DNA of 64,000 nucleotides from Spinellus fusiger (lineage: Eukaryota > Mucoromycota > Mucoromycetes > Mucorales > Phycomycetaceae), in contig JALLLS010000022.1 in NCBI GenBank assembly GCA_025094145.1, positions 124,001-188,000 of the forward strand. The letters run 5' to 3'. Both the position numbers and the translations under genes were made by a program. Within the stretch, counting starts at the first letter, position 1; each line of letters opens with the position of its first letter. Under the pieces are notes generated by a model. The model saw only the letters and a program-made list of their open reading frames with translations, had not been told where the DNA came from and did not search any database. Below, piece after piece: positions 35,130 to 46,544 of the stretch.

Positions 35130-37114
35130 CTATTTAGGATGATCATATTTAGTTTTATGAATCCAAGAGTTTCCCATAATGCCTTGCCCCTGTTTGTCTG
35201 CAAGACGGTAATACTTGGCAGCCATATAAAGGTCTTTCTTTGCTCCATGACCATTGTAATAACAATGACCCAAATCATTCTGAGCATCGGGGTCTCCAAG
35301 ATCAGCAGCAATTTTAAAAAAGTAAAATGCGGTTTCTTTGTTCTTTTTGCACTAGAATAAGATGGATACAAATAAGACACATTGCATTGGGCTTAGGGCC
35401 ATGTCTCCAAATAAATCAAAACTATTAAATAACTTACGCCCCATCCGTGACGGAAAGAAACACCCAGCTCATAGATGGCCATAATCAATTCACCCTTTGA
35501 GGCAGATGTATTGACAGTGCTCGTAAGACCATTGAGATCCAATACAGCATACTCAGCTGCTTTTTGCAGGTATTGAAATGCCAAGTGCTCATTCTTTTTA
35601 CAACCCTAAACAATCGTTTATTTTTCTTGTTGTTTTCTTTATATAAATATATATTTATATAAAATGGTTGAATAGTTACCCAGCCATGGCGAAGAGATAC
35701 ACCGTACAGGAACATTGCAATGGGAAAGTCCTTTGTAGCGGCCTGTCGAAAGAGCTCTGTTGCTTTTTCCAACTGTCCTGCCTCGTGGAATTTAATACCG
35801 TCCGCCACCAGTTCCTCTACCAATGTAGCCGAGGGCTGTTTCTTTTGATCGGCTACTTTTTGCTTTTGTTCTGATGTTGACTGGGGAGAAACAGGGATTT
35901 GGAAGTGTGGAGAGGGGGTTTGTGGAGAAACAGAAACAGCAGAAGGCAGTGGAGAGAGAGAGCCTCCAGAGGATGTAGAGGTGAGTGATCCAGGAGTGAG
36001 TGATCCAGGAGTGAGCTGTGGAAGGAGATCTGGGATGGAGGATGAGCGTGAAGGCATCATGACTCTTCCTGATTGTGCAGCGGGTGAGGTGAGTCGGCTG
36101 GGTGTAGGAGGAATCACAAGTGGTGCGAGGGGAGAAGGGTGCTGGCGTGTAGAGGAAACAGGCTTGCTGCTTGTGCGCACAGGCTGATTTTGTTTATTTT
36201 TTAAAGGTGCAGGTTGAAGCGTAAAAAGACCATCAGAAGATGGAGGGCTAGGGTTGCTCTTATACACATCAGACATGGGCTGATCTATAAATGTAGCTTC
36301 TACAGAGGCAGCAAGTGCCTCTGCTATGTTGGCAAAGCTGTATTCTACTTGAATAGACTGGTGCTCAGTGGTGTGCATACGAGATCTCACTGGAGTGGGG
36401 GGCTCCATTGTTCTGATTTCTGGATCGGAGGGCATTGTTTTATTGGTGTAATGGAGATTTTTGACGTTGAACAATGTTGATGTAGCACCAAGAGCCTCCT
36501 GGTGTTGGGTCCATTGTACAGGACTGGCTTGATTTGCCTGTCTTGTAGAATGAAGATCTGACTGGCTAGAGTCTGCAGAATTGGTTAATATTTCCTGTTT
36601 CTTTTCAATTCAACCTTACCAATCAATTGCTCATAGGCTTTATTAGAGGGGAGACGAGGATTAGAGTCTATTAATGACTCGCGGTCATGAAATGTATTAT
36701 ATTTGTGAACATCATTGCTAGGCTCCTCATATTCATCAAAGAAAGAGTACTGAGGATGCTATTATAAGAAAGAAAAAAGTAAGCACTTTTGTTGTAGCTG
36801 TAATGAGTTACCTGTTGCCATGGAGAACCGTGAACATCCTAAAGTAGGCATTCCAAACCATCGGGATTAGCTTAATTCATTTAATTCATTCTCAGATGAA
36901 CATATGAGAAGACTTACATAGGCCTCATTAGGTGCTGGTGGAAGAGGTACCTTTCTATATAAAAACAATGTTACCATAATAAGCATACTGTGTCATCTTG
37001 GTGATGTGCTGCTGCATCATTGTACCTTGAGTTGGGAGTTATATAAGTAAATGAGTTGGGAGAAGGTTCTGTATGAGTTGTTTCATTATGTTTAAGTTGG
37101 AATTTTTTAAGCAT
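35130..37114 (-). CDS. Sel1-repeat protein (Skt5/Chs4- or Dsf2-like)
   Basis: Seven exons on the minus strand: 37114-37026, 36954-36918, 36838-36812, 36758-36620, 36572-35680, 35605-35438, 35351-35130; 524 aa. The N-terminal half is disordered, rich in Ser and Pro, with a duplicated LTPGS motif. The C-terminal part has Sel1/TPR-like repeats: KATELFRQAATKDFPIAMFL, then YGVSLRHGWGCKKNEHLAFQ, then ELGVSFRHGWGCKKNKETAF, and DPDAQNDLGHCYYNGHG. Fungal proteins of this build include activators of chitin synthase III and Dsf2-type proteins; which of these it is cannot be decided. Exons 2 and 3 are only 37 and 27 nt and would be missed by simple open-frame searches. Phase agreement at all six junctions and intron sizes of 47-86 nt support the model. 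Confidence 0.82.
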
Positions 37115-37716
37115 GATAGGCAAATGGAATGATAGGTATTAGGAATTGTCTGGTGCGAGTAAATAGAAAATAATAGACAAGAAGTTTTCTGGTCGTTGGG
37201 ATAGGGATTAGGTAAGGACAGGCGACACTATAGAAAGTGTAAATAAATAGATGGAGAGAATAGGATAGGAGGAGAAAGAGAGAAAGAGAGAAGAGGAAAA
37301 ACTCAATCAATTATTAGCAGAACATAACTGTTATAGGAATAAAATAGATCAAGAACAAGCTTGCAATACAAAGAAAAGAAGAAATACGACATGGAGAGGG
37401 TACAAATGTATAAAGCGGGGGTGGGTGCGTAGATCAAAATAGACACAGCCTCTGTAAAATAAAACTGTATTTAAAGAACAATGAAACGTGCACTGCTCTG
37501 CTATTTTCAGTAACAAGTACAACCACTACGCTCTGTTTATTTCTTAGGAACGTACGTCTTCTTTCTCATCTGTTTTTATTCAATTACACCAATTACCTTG
37601 GATAAGATATATTCCCGGAAAAACTACATGGATTTATAATTCCATTCTTGTCACCAGAATCTCTATTCAATCCTTCAAAGTCTGGTTGGAGAATGAGCTA
37701 AGATTAGAGTGTTGTA
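37115..37716 (-). promoter_or_regulatory. upstream region of the Sel1-repeat gene
   Basis: About 600 bp of AT-rich sequence with a purine-rich stretch (37255-37300), between the ATG at 37114 and the terminus of copy D. No individual site was assigned. Confidence 0.3.
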
Positions 37717-39096
37717 CACACCTAAAGAATTTTGTGATATAAAAGTAAATACACGGACAATAAAATAACACTATTTTTATGATTGGCTGATGTGTTTTAA
37801 AAAGCTATTTTCAGAAAGTATTGGTGTATTTTTGAGGAAATAAAATAGTGTAGAAATGTAGTATGGTTCCAAAAAAAGACTTATGTTATCTTAGTTTAGT
37901 GCAGTGATAACTACACCGGATTCTTTTTTTGATGTTTTGGTAGGTCGACTACCACTAGCTAAGGGCGACTCCTTTCTTTTGTTACCAACAGACTGTACTG
38001 TCTTGAATCGACAAAAGCATTTGGGTTGTTTGCCTTCTTCTCTTAGCCCAAAAATGAACATGACAAAAGTTCAATGTTGCTGCCATGTCCTGATTCCAAA
38101 AGTATTAAGAAATCATCTCATAAGAAACCCCAGCAGTTTTAGTCATGATCTTCAAACATTGTTGGCTTTTGCACCAAAATAAAAATAATAATAAACTTAT
38201 TAGTCTTTTCTTTGACTTTCATATATATAAGCCTTTTACCTTGAAAGACCATGAGATGTCACTGCGGGGTTCTTCTCTCTTCTGAAGGATCTTGGGCTTT
38301 GCACTTTCTTGAATTTCTCAAGCTCACTGTTCTCGCAGGCAGGACAGAAATTGGATGTTTTGAACTCATCAATAAGGAACACTTTGAACCCTTCTTTCTT
38401 CAACATTCTTCTTATTCCAACACCTTTCACTGGTTCATACAAATTGATACTTAATTAATTGTAAAGATGAACATAATTAAGCAAGGTAATGTGCCATTAT
38501 TAACAAACAAAAACAATAGAAATAAGTGATAGACACCACTAGAGGCTATTCTGAAAGTAAAAAAGGTGAGTAGTGTCTTTATCTGGGCTTGAGTTTATTG
38601 TATTCCACAAGACATAGTACTGACTCTTCTACTAATAGATAATATATGGCCTATTATCTCTCTTGATTGAATTATTACTAATAGACCCTTCTGCTATTAG
38701 ATAAGTTAAGACTCTTAAGTTAGTCTCAGGTGGTCTTCTTCCTTCTATACTATCAATGGTGTATAGGGTATACTCCTGAGCATAGTTATCTATCTCCCAA
38801 GGATAAAGCACAAGACCTTTAGGGTGTGGATTCTACTGCTATGAAGGGAATGTACTTATGCAGTAGCTATAGTAATAGTATATTATTAGCTATACTATTA
38901 CAATAAACATTTTCATTCATCAACACTATATTCCATTGATAATATAATTTGATATTGAGATATTCTTCAAAAGAAAATAATAAATTGGATACTTACAAAC
39001 CTTTTGATTTTAAATATTGTTCCATAAAAGGTAATAGTTTTTTACTTAACAGGAAAGAGATATCACCGCTTAAAGACCAGAAAATCTTTGGGTGTG
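37717..39096 (-). mobile_element. TA-flanked inverted-repeat element, copy D, carrying a Fanzor remnant
   Basis: A 1,380-bp element. It begins CACACCTAAAGAATTTTG after TA (37715-37716) and ends aaaatctttgggtgtg before TA (39097-39098). Read on the minus strand, the first 640 bp match the left half of copies A and B. The Fanzor C-terminal remnant follows, then about 180 bp, then the right terminus. It shows directly that a Fanzor gene lies inside this inverted-repeat family. Confidence 0.75.
37896..38442 (-). pseudogene. Fanzor C-terminal remnant inside copy D
   Basis: On the minus strand an open segment from 38442 gives GIRRMLKKEGFKVFLIDEFKTSNF, CPAC, then SHGLSR. After an intron-like gap (donor GTAAAAG near 38240) comes WNQDMAATLNFCH and, in another frame, GLREEGKQPKCFCR and a Lys-rich tail ending at 37896. 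It is related to the gene at 29086-31240 but keeps the DEFKTS Asp and Glu that the other copy lost. WNRD is WNQD here, leaving the Asp. The N-terminus and most of RuvC-I are missing, and a frameshift precedes the tail. It is a truncated, inactive copy. Confidence 0.7.
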
Positions 39097-40817
39097 TAGT
39101 AAAAATATCTTGTGATACCACTTTATATTTTTCTTTTATTTGTTCTCTTATGCTAAACCACCAAATCAGAAAATACTAAACTATCATGTCGGAGAACAAA
39201 AAGGGCACTTGTCTTACTTCACTGTTGGTTTCCATAATGTTAGATAGGTGGTCTATGCCCATATTTAATATTCAAATAGGCAAATCATGGAACAGGTTCT
39301 CTATCAAAATTATAAAATTCAGAAGAGATAAAGTCAATTCATTGATAATTGAAGGTTAAAACCCCAACGGCAATAATTGCACATGCACAAGTTACTATAA
39401 CTACTAGACCCTTGCTAAAGAAACAGTTACGCAGATTGTCACACTCTATTCAAGCTAGCCGATGAGTTGTAATTTAGGCAATTGATCGCTCTATGGTGTA
39501 TGAATTCTATGAGGCAGTAAACACCAAACACCTATCACTAATATTGATATGCACTATTGCTTTGATGATAAATGTACATTGATGTTTCTGTGGGCAGATA
39601 CACATACACAGATAAATGAATAGATAGACAGAACTACTACTGTTAATCTTCTCTTGTTTCTGTTATTGGATTGTTAGTAAATACACATCCCAACGTGTTT
39701 ATAGATTAAGGCCAATACAAAATGACCTACTTTTAATTATTGTCGATCACGCCATACTAGAGATTAGAAATGTAAATTATAGTAATAGTCAGTGGAGAAT
39801 GGTGGAACTATAAAATATCAAGGGGTATGAACCATATAAAACATCCATTTCCGATCTTCCAATTCGGTTGTATTCCTGAACCTACCTGCTTACTGACACC
39901 ATTCGTGGAGTATTCAGGGTATTGGTGAATAAACATGGCACAGCACAGACTTATGTAAGATATCTTCTATAAAGAGATGGGTAGTTTCTATCTATAAAGA
40001 GATGGAGTCAGCATGGTCAATGGACTCTTCTTTTCTTCTCTCTCTCTTCAATGTAGAGTCATACTTAGGGCTTGTGTACGGTTAAATTCTTGATTATACT
40101 CTATTAGAGAGATGATTATAGGACCTTGGTATGGTGGGCATCTGCCTACAATGTAACCAGCACACAACAGCAGAACTGTCGATGGCACTCATAGTTTGCT
40201 ACTTTAAAACCCAAGTCAAGTTGCGTTAGTAAAAAGGCTCCTATTTAATTCGATAAGACAACCTGTTCCTTTGTAATAATGGCCGCTCCACGAGATAAGT
40301 ACAAGTACTCCACACTCTTTTAAACTGTTATAATACAATAATAGTATAATAGCGTGTCTTTCTCTTTTTGCTGCTGTTATTTTATACTTTAATCCGGATG
40401 ATCCCGTGCACATACCTTTTGGTGTAATCACATTGGGAGGGAATATCCATAGATAGATAAATAAATCGAGTTGATACTATAGAAAAAATGTGGTATAGTT
40501 TATCAATAACATAGCTTCGTGCTAGTCATGAACAGGCTCATGCCAACCACTGATTATTATTTTTTGCAAGATGAATAGACGACTAATAATAGTCTCTTTT
40601 CCATTTTAATGATATCTATTCTTACCTGATCTCTATATTAATAGGCTATAATTACACTCTAATATGTCTATAGATAGTATCCCTATCTCTTGATTCACTA
40701 AAACAATAGATACATATGCAGTGGTCTTTATGCAAGTTAGACTAGATAGTGCTAGTGTAGATTAGACCTGTAGATGAGTACACACAAACACGCACTCCAA
40801 GATACTAATGGTAGTCT

Positions 40818-40850
<33 letters not shown>

Positions 40851-40898
40851 TGCCCTTCTCTTTACTGTAGAGAATCAATACAATTTCTATATTTCTAT
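39097..40898. other. AT-rich gene desert with (TA)n
   Basis: No supported gene over 1.8 kb. A (TA)13 run lies at about 40819-40844. Short open frames (38949-39179, 40216-40431) have no recognisable domain. Confidence 0.45.
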
Positions 40899-42690
40899 TT
40901 AAAATACCCATCGTTCATCAATATAAAAATGATCCAATGACTTGACAATAATTGAAACACTGCCCTTAGTTATACCATTCAAGTAAGAATAGGCAGGGTT
41001 AGTAAGTGTTTGTCGTCTCTGTGGGAGTATCTTTTCTTTTGCAACATTGGTTTCATCTTCATCTAGACATGAAATAGTGTCCTTTTTCTTATAATACCAA
41101 TCTCCTTGTGTCCATTTCCTCACAATATAGGGTCCTTTCTGTTTTGATACTTGAGTCACATGAAAGAAGGCAGGCTGGTAAGGATGTCTAATAGCATGAA
41201 TGGCAGCACTGTTACAAATTGCCAAGTGGTGAATATCAAGTGAACGTAGAGAGAGATGTCTCGAGTGTAAAGAGACATGGTTATCATTAAAGATAGATTC
41301 GTGGCTGTCTTCTTTCTCGAGCAATGAAGATACAAAAGTACAATGGTAGAGTGTCAAGTAAGATAAGGAGCCAGCCATCGAGAGTAAGTCATTAAGAGTA
41401 TCACTACTGAGCTTACTGGCCTTTAGTGTCAATCTCTTTAAAGGGTAGAAGTCTTCGTTTTCACTTTTATATTGTCTTTCTTCCAAATGCACGTTGATTA
41501 ATGTCAGGGTCTCCAATTGAAGTAGATGATCAATAGAGACTCTTTGCAGTTGATAGGTAATGGGGTCTGGCTCACATGTAATTGTCAAATCCTTCAAATG
41601 TCTATGGTTCATCTTGGAGAGTAATGTTCGTGCAATGTCATTTTGGAGAGAAGTAATTGATATTGAAAGTGATGTCAGATGGTCAAATGAGAGCGTTGTT
41701 ATATGATTGAAGATATCATAGGCCATGCTATTATTGCTATCATGTACACATATTCTTTTGATAGGGAGGTTCTCTGCATGTAGTACATAGAGTAAGAAAG
41801 GGCTGTAAGGAGCATTTATCAAGCTCAAGGCCTGTAGAGATTTACATTGTCGGAATAGTCTGGACAATGCGCCAGAAAAACCTTCAAGAGAAATCCTCTT
41901 TTCTATGATAAGAAAGTACTCTAGAGAAAGATCCTCCATAGCAGGGAATTTACGTGTAAAGTAATTAAACCATTGGTAAGGTGAATCTGAAGAAGATTCC
42001 ATAATGACAAGACGTACACACTTGAGAAATGGAAAGGATTCAATGAAATCAGAAAGTTCATTGCTATTCTTCTCTTCATTCTCTTCTTCTTCATCATTGA
42101 GTGCTAATAAAGAGTAGGGCAGCGCAGGGTAAGAGAACAAAGTTGAGGACAGTGAGAATATAATGTCTCCAATTCCATCACACCCACAGGCATATCCACA
42201 GAGATATCGAGTGTTTTGAGGGTAGGAAAAAGAGGGCGAGGTACTACTAGAGACTATGAACAGATTAATAACACTCATTAAATCCATATTCCTCTTTAAC
42301 AAATAGAAATAGAAACAGAAACCACAGCCTATCTACTACCTTTTCATTGTCTCGCAAAGACAGCTCTGTTAGAGGAAACCCACATTCTATAGAGAGATAC
42401 TGGAGTCTTTTGAGAGAAGACAGAAAATCTATCACTGAGTCCATCTCCACTTCACACCTTATACTAAGAGACCGTATATGTTGACTCATTGATTCATTCT
42501 TGGGTTCTGTTGTATAAGACGCATACAGTGATGTCCACTGATCAGGTCTCCGTATCACTACTTCTTCCTCATAAAGTGTCTTTAGAGTAAAATACCACCC
42601 TCTGCACACTAGCATACAGGTGTGGCGCTCTCTCCAGCTTAATGGTTTGACTATCTGTTCAAGAATAGAAAGGGGAGCAGAAGAAGCCAT
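40899..42690 (-). CDS. F-box/leucine-rich-repeat protein
   Basis: Minus strand, exon 1 42690-42340, then one long exon modelled as 42293-40899 (46-nt intron, acceptor AAAG); about 581 aa. The N-terminal F-box is clear: LSILEQIVKPLSWRERHTCM, LVCRGWY. Irregular leucine-rich repeats follow (RHLSLRSLDIHHLAI, LETLTLINVHLEE, SLSYLTLYHC). Such proteins act as substrate receptors of SCF ubiquitin ligases; the substrate is unknown. Around 42270-42120 another frame reads better as LRR (PTLKTLDISV, HCPQLCSLTLRCPTL) but ends in a stop, so the exon 1-2 junction is uncertain or the gene carries a frameshift. Confidence 0.7.
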
Positions 42691-42851
42691 CAAGTAGGCC
42701 ACCTACTTAGTCCCACAGTGTCTCTACCATTCTTCACCGTCACAAAAGCAGTCAAGTCAAGAACATCGGGAAGTGGTGACGTTTTAAACTCCACTTGTTC
42801 TTTTTTTAACCCATTTGTTCTTGTTATCTTTCTTTATTCTCTCTCTCTTCC
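42691..42851. promoter_or_regulatory. short divergent promoter, F-box gene and RTF1
   Basis: Only 161 bp separate the two start codons, so the genes probably share regulatory sequence. The half near RTF1 is T- and CT-rich. Confidence 0.6.
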
Positions 42852-44973
42852 ATGGACACTATTGACGATTTTATTCTCTCTCTTGCCAAGCCGGGGGATG
42901 TGGGATATACTACTACGGAAGATTTTCAGCAAGAATCCGCCAAGGATGAGACTGTTGTAGAGACACCTGCACCTGTAAAGAAGTCAAGTACAAAGGCAAA
43001 GAAATAGTAAGAAGAAGGAGAAAGAAGGAGAAAGAAAAAGAAAGAAAGAGAGAAAGAGAGAAAGAGAGAGAGAGTGTGTGTTTTTTTTCTTCTTTGGCCA
43101 TCCTCACATGTCTTGTGTTATTGTCCTGCGTATGCATGTACAGTATCTCTGAATCAGAAGACGAAGAGAATGCTTACTCTGACGACGAGAACAATAACAA
43201 AAGCTCAGACGATGAAGCGAATAGCGAAGGGGTGGACGAGTATGGTCCTGATCTCTACAGGGATGAAGATGATAGGAAAAGGTAAACAAGGTTTACCCCT
43301 ACAAGTAGCATGGGTTGATAATACTGTCCAATAGACTCCTTGCTCTTCCTGAAGTAGAGAGAGAACGCATTCTTAGTGAGCGTTCTGAGGAGAGACAACG
43401 TAATCTAGAGCGATTGGAAGTGAGAAAGTTACTCAAGGACGGTCGAAGAGATGACATAACTCGGAGTGAGTGCTCTGCAAGAAGACATTGGTCCAAAGCT
43501 GATGTAGCTTGAGTACAGGATCAACACGAGCCAAGGAAACCACAACCTCGCGTGCACTCTCAGAACTAACGAGAAGAAGAGAGGAAAAGAGCAAAGGACA
43601 TTCCAAGCGTCATCGCAAGGATTCTCCTAGTCCTGACCGAAGAAAGAGAAGAAAGAGCCATTACAGTGAAGGCAGTGACTATGAGAACAGTGACGATGAG
43701 AGGGATGGCTCGGCTGATGAGGTGAAAAAGGTAAACAGAGAAAGAATAGCCCTTGGGCCACAGTACTTACTGTCTAGATAAAGAGAGAACCCACATTAAA
43801 AGAACTGCACAGTATCTGCTTAAAGAGAGAGATGATTGAAAAGTGGCTCCATACACCCTTTTTTGAACAGACTGTCATTGGTAAGCCCAGTAATACTGCA
43901 GAAGAACTCATCCTCTATCACCAAGGCTGCTATGTACGTTTGCTGATAGGACCGGATCCTCAGACAAAGAAGCTTGTGTATCGACTCTGCCAAGTACAGG
44001 GTCTGTTTTCTTCTACTCTATTCTCCTCCTATAACATGGGTGTGTCTTTATCCTTACCATTGTTTCTTTCATTGTCTCTTATTAGATATCGTCTCTTATC
44101 ATAAGGTGTATAAAGTAGCCCCCGATGTCTACTCTAACAAGGCCATCAAAGCAAAACATGGGAATGCTGAAAAGGTATTCCCTATGGACATTGTATCAAA
44201 TTCCTTGCCAGAACAGGTAAGGAGTCGTTATTCTTCAGCCTAGGATTCACCCTCCCAGTATGAATATGCACGACTATGTACTACTCTCGAAACAGAGAAA
44301 CTTCCTGGACCTACAATTGAGTATGTCCAAAGAAAAACCAAAGATATGAAGCATGCCCTTGACTATGTACTCAATGACAAGGAAGTGGCTGAAATGATTG
44401 CCAAGAAAAAGGCAGTGAGTGGTTTGTCTGGCAATGGTGCTATGGAGAAAGCTGCTCTGTTGGCTCGTCTGGGAGATGCCAAGAGCAACAATGATGCAGA
44501 TAAGATTGCACGCATTACAAAGATGCTTCAACAATTGGATGAGAATGCAAGCTATCATATAAGCACAGATGGACGGCAGCATATTTGGGCTGATCTTAAC
44601 AAGCGTAATCGAGAGAGGGATCGTATTGAGGTCCATGAGGCTGAGATACGTCAGAGTGAAGGACGAAGAAGAGCGTTTTTGGCAAGCACACAAGCACATG
44701 CGAATAAGAACAAACAGGCCTTGTCAACGTAAGTACAATGGGCAATGACAGGCAGTAGTGCATGAGCAAGTAATGATGGTAGTAATGTTTAGGCCTGGGA
44801 CTTCTCCACAGCAAACACCTGGTGCCAGTGGTCATTCTCTTGTTATATCAAAAACCCTGAGTAAAGAGGCCATACAGGTGGGTAGATCAACAGCCACCAA
44901 GTCTGGCTATGAGGATCTTCTCTCCAAAGTATCTGCTTCTATGGAGATCCAGTTTGATGATGATGATGATTAA
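42852..44973 (+). CDS. RTF1: RTF1, Paf1-complex subunit
   Basis: Nine exons: 42852-43006, 43144-43281, 43335-43465, 43519-43730, 43778-43880, 43926-44000, 44086-44216, 44259-44728, 44793-44973; 531 aa. The Plus3 domain is recognised by KREMIEKWLHTPFFEQTV, IGCYVRLLIG, YRLCQVQDIVSYHKVYKV and HGNAEKVFPMDIVSN. An acidic, charged N-terminus (SDDENNNKSSDDEANSEG) and a helical C-terminal region complete the usual layout. RTF1 binds elongating RNA polymerase II (Plus3 contacts phospho-Spt5) and promotes H2B ubiquitylation and H3K4 methylation. The donor at 44001 (GTCTGT) was chosen because it gives a gap-free match to Plus3. Several introns are only 42-53 nt. Confidence 0.9.
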
Positions 44974-45143
44974 GCAGGGCATAAGTAGAGTGTCTTTTTT
45001 TTTTTTTAATATTTGTTACAGTGACTAGAGAAAAAGATAGTTTGATTTTGAAAGAGTTTGCATCTCTTATACAGTGTACTTGTTTCTTCTTAATGTGTGG
45101 TTTTATGGAATAAACATGGCTTGTCAATACGTCTCCATGTATA

Positions 45144-46394
45144 TTATAAACGAAAGTCGACAAGGCGTATTCTATTGACGTCTTGAGGATGATAAGTAGC
45201 AATGCCTGCTTTTATCAGTGTTTCGATATAAGGAGACCAGCAGTCTTCTGGATTTACTTGTAGGTAAGGATCTTGGTTGCTGTGTACATTTCCCTTGTTC
45301 ATTAGATCCTAAGTTATATGAAGATGGGTGTTATTGAGTATTTTAGATGTTTTCATTCTGTTGTGAGGATGTATCCTATGCTAACTACAGCCAACCTACT
45401 TCAAGAATAAAACGAAGATCACATTTGACTCCATCTTCCTCAGTTTCTCCCTAAAAAAAGAATCCGTCTTAGCACATTCTTAAAGCATAGACATACATCT
45501 ACCAAGTGAGGAGGATAATAGGTCTCTAGAAAAGTAATAAGCTCATTTCTTGTATAGGCTATTTCTGTTCTTATTTTCCTTGACTTTTCTGTGAACTGGC
45601 TGGGCAAAGGATGAAAATCATGCAATACTTCTTACTCTTTCTTTACCTTATAGCTGAGGATGCACCTGTGGATTGTGCAATGGCTACTTTCTGAGCATAG
45701 ACTGTCTTTAATGTTTGGCATTCTTTCAATACAGTACGCTCACTTGCAAGGGTCAGTCCTATACATATCGCTCTCTACACATTACCTTTCAAGAAGTAGC
45801 TGTGCCTCTGCCAATTCTTGTTTTATATGGTCTAATGTCATTTGAAGCTGTACATTGCTTCTCTGAAGCTGCTCCTTGAATTGTATTTCTAATACATCAT
45901 CACTGACAGATCTATCCACATGCATGATGGCTAGATGTCTCCTCTTCTTCTTTTAGTAGAGTGGTGGCAATAGTATTTATATCAATATACCTTGCTTCAG
46001 ATGCATTTCCTCTTCTATCAATGCTTCTTCCTCACATCTATAAACAGACAGAAGCTACTGGTTAAATACGAGGTCTCTGCTCCTTCTATGGATGTACCTT
46101 GACTTCCTCTTCTGCAAGAGCAGAGCATAGGTCGTTGGTGCTACCTGCTTCTCTTTCGTCTTCTAGCTAGCAGACACCGTCAAGCCAAGGCACTGCTCAT
46201 CTACAGAATACCTCATGCAGCCTTTTCCATAATGTCTCTCTCTGTCTCTTTTGTGCTTCAATAATAGCATTCAACGTAGCCTCTCGTGCTGTTCCTTCAT
46301 TCTGACTTGGTGGAACAGGTTCATCCGCTATACTTTCGTCATAATCATGAGCTGCTTGATTAATGAGTGCCTCCAGTTGACTCGATAACCACAT
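45144..46394 (-). CDS. CENP-K / Sim4-type kinetochore protein
   Basis: Minus strand, eight exons: 46394-46212, 46162-46098, 46037-45991, 45930-45786, 45742-45666, 45588-45497, 45450-45400, 45308-45144; 274 aa, against 269 in human CENP-K. The middle is coiled coil (EIQFKEQLQRSNVQLQMTL). The family signature lies at the C-terminus: ELITFLETYYPPH, CDLRFILE, and WSPYIETLIKAGIATYHPQD followed by NRIRLVDF. CENP-K is a subunit of the inner-kinetochore CCAN (Sim4 in fission yeast), working with CENP-H/I/M. The longest frame in this gene is only 65 codons, so it is easy to miss. The 43-nt intron 45743-45785 uses an AAG acceptor and is the weakest junction. Confidence 0.85.
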
Positions 46395-46544
46395 GCTGCA
46401 CCAATAAGCTTATCGATGTCTCTTTTTTTCTCTTCTTTTTCTTTTCTTTCTTCTGTCAAGGCATAGTGAGTGCAGCACAGAAACGCTGTCACATCGCCGT
46501 CCTACTTTTCAGTGGTGGTTTCGTCTTGCTTCATTCCTCCCAGC
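46395..46544. promoter_or_regulatory. short divergent promoter, CENP-K and TAF7
   Basis: 150 bp between two divergent start codons, with a strong T/CT-rich tract (46412-46458) on the TAF7 side. Shared regulation is likely. Confidence 0.6.

Noticed and set aside
40819..40844. (TA)n run as a possible origin or centromere mark
   Set aside because: A simple dinucleotide repeat alone supports neither; many such tracts occur in the window.
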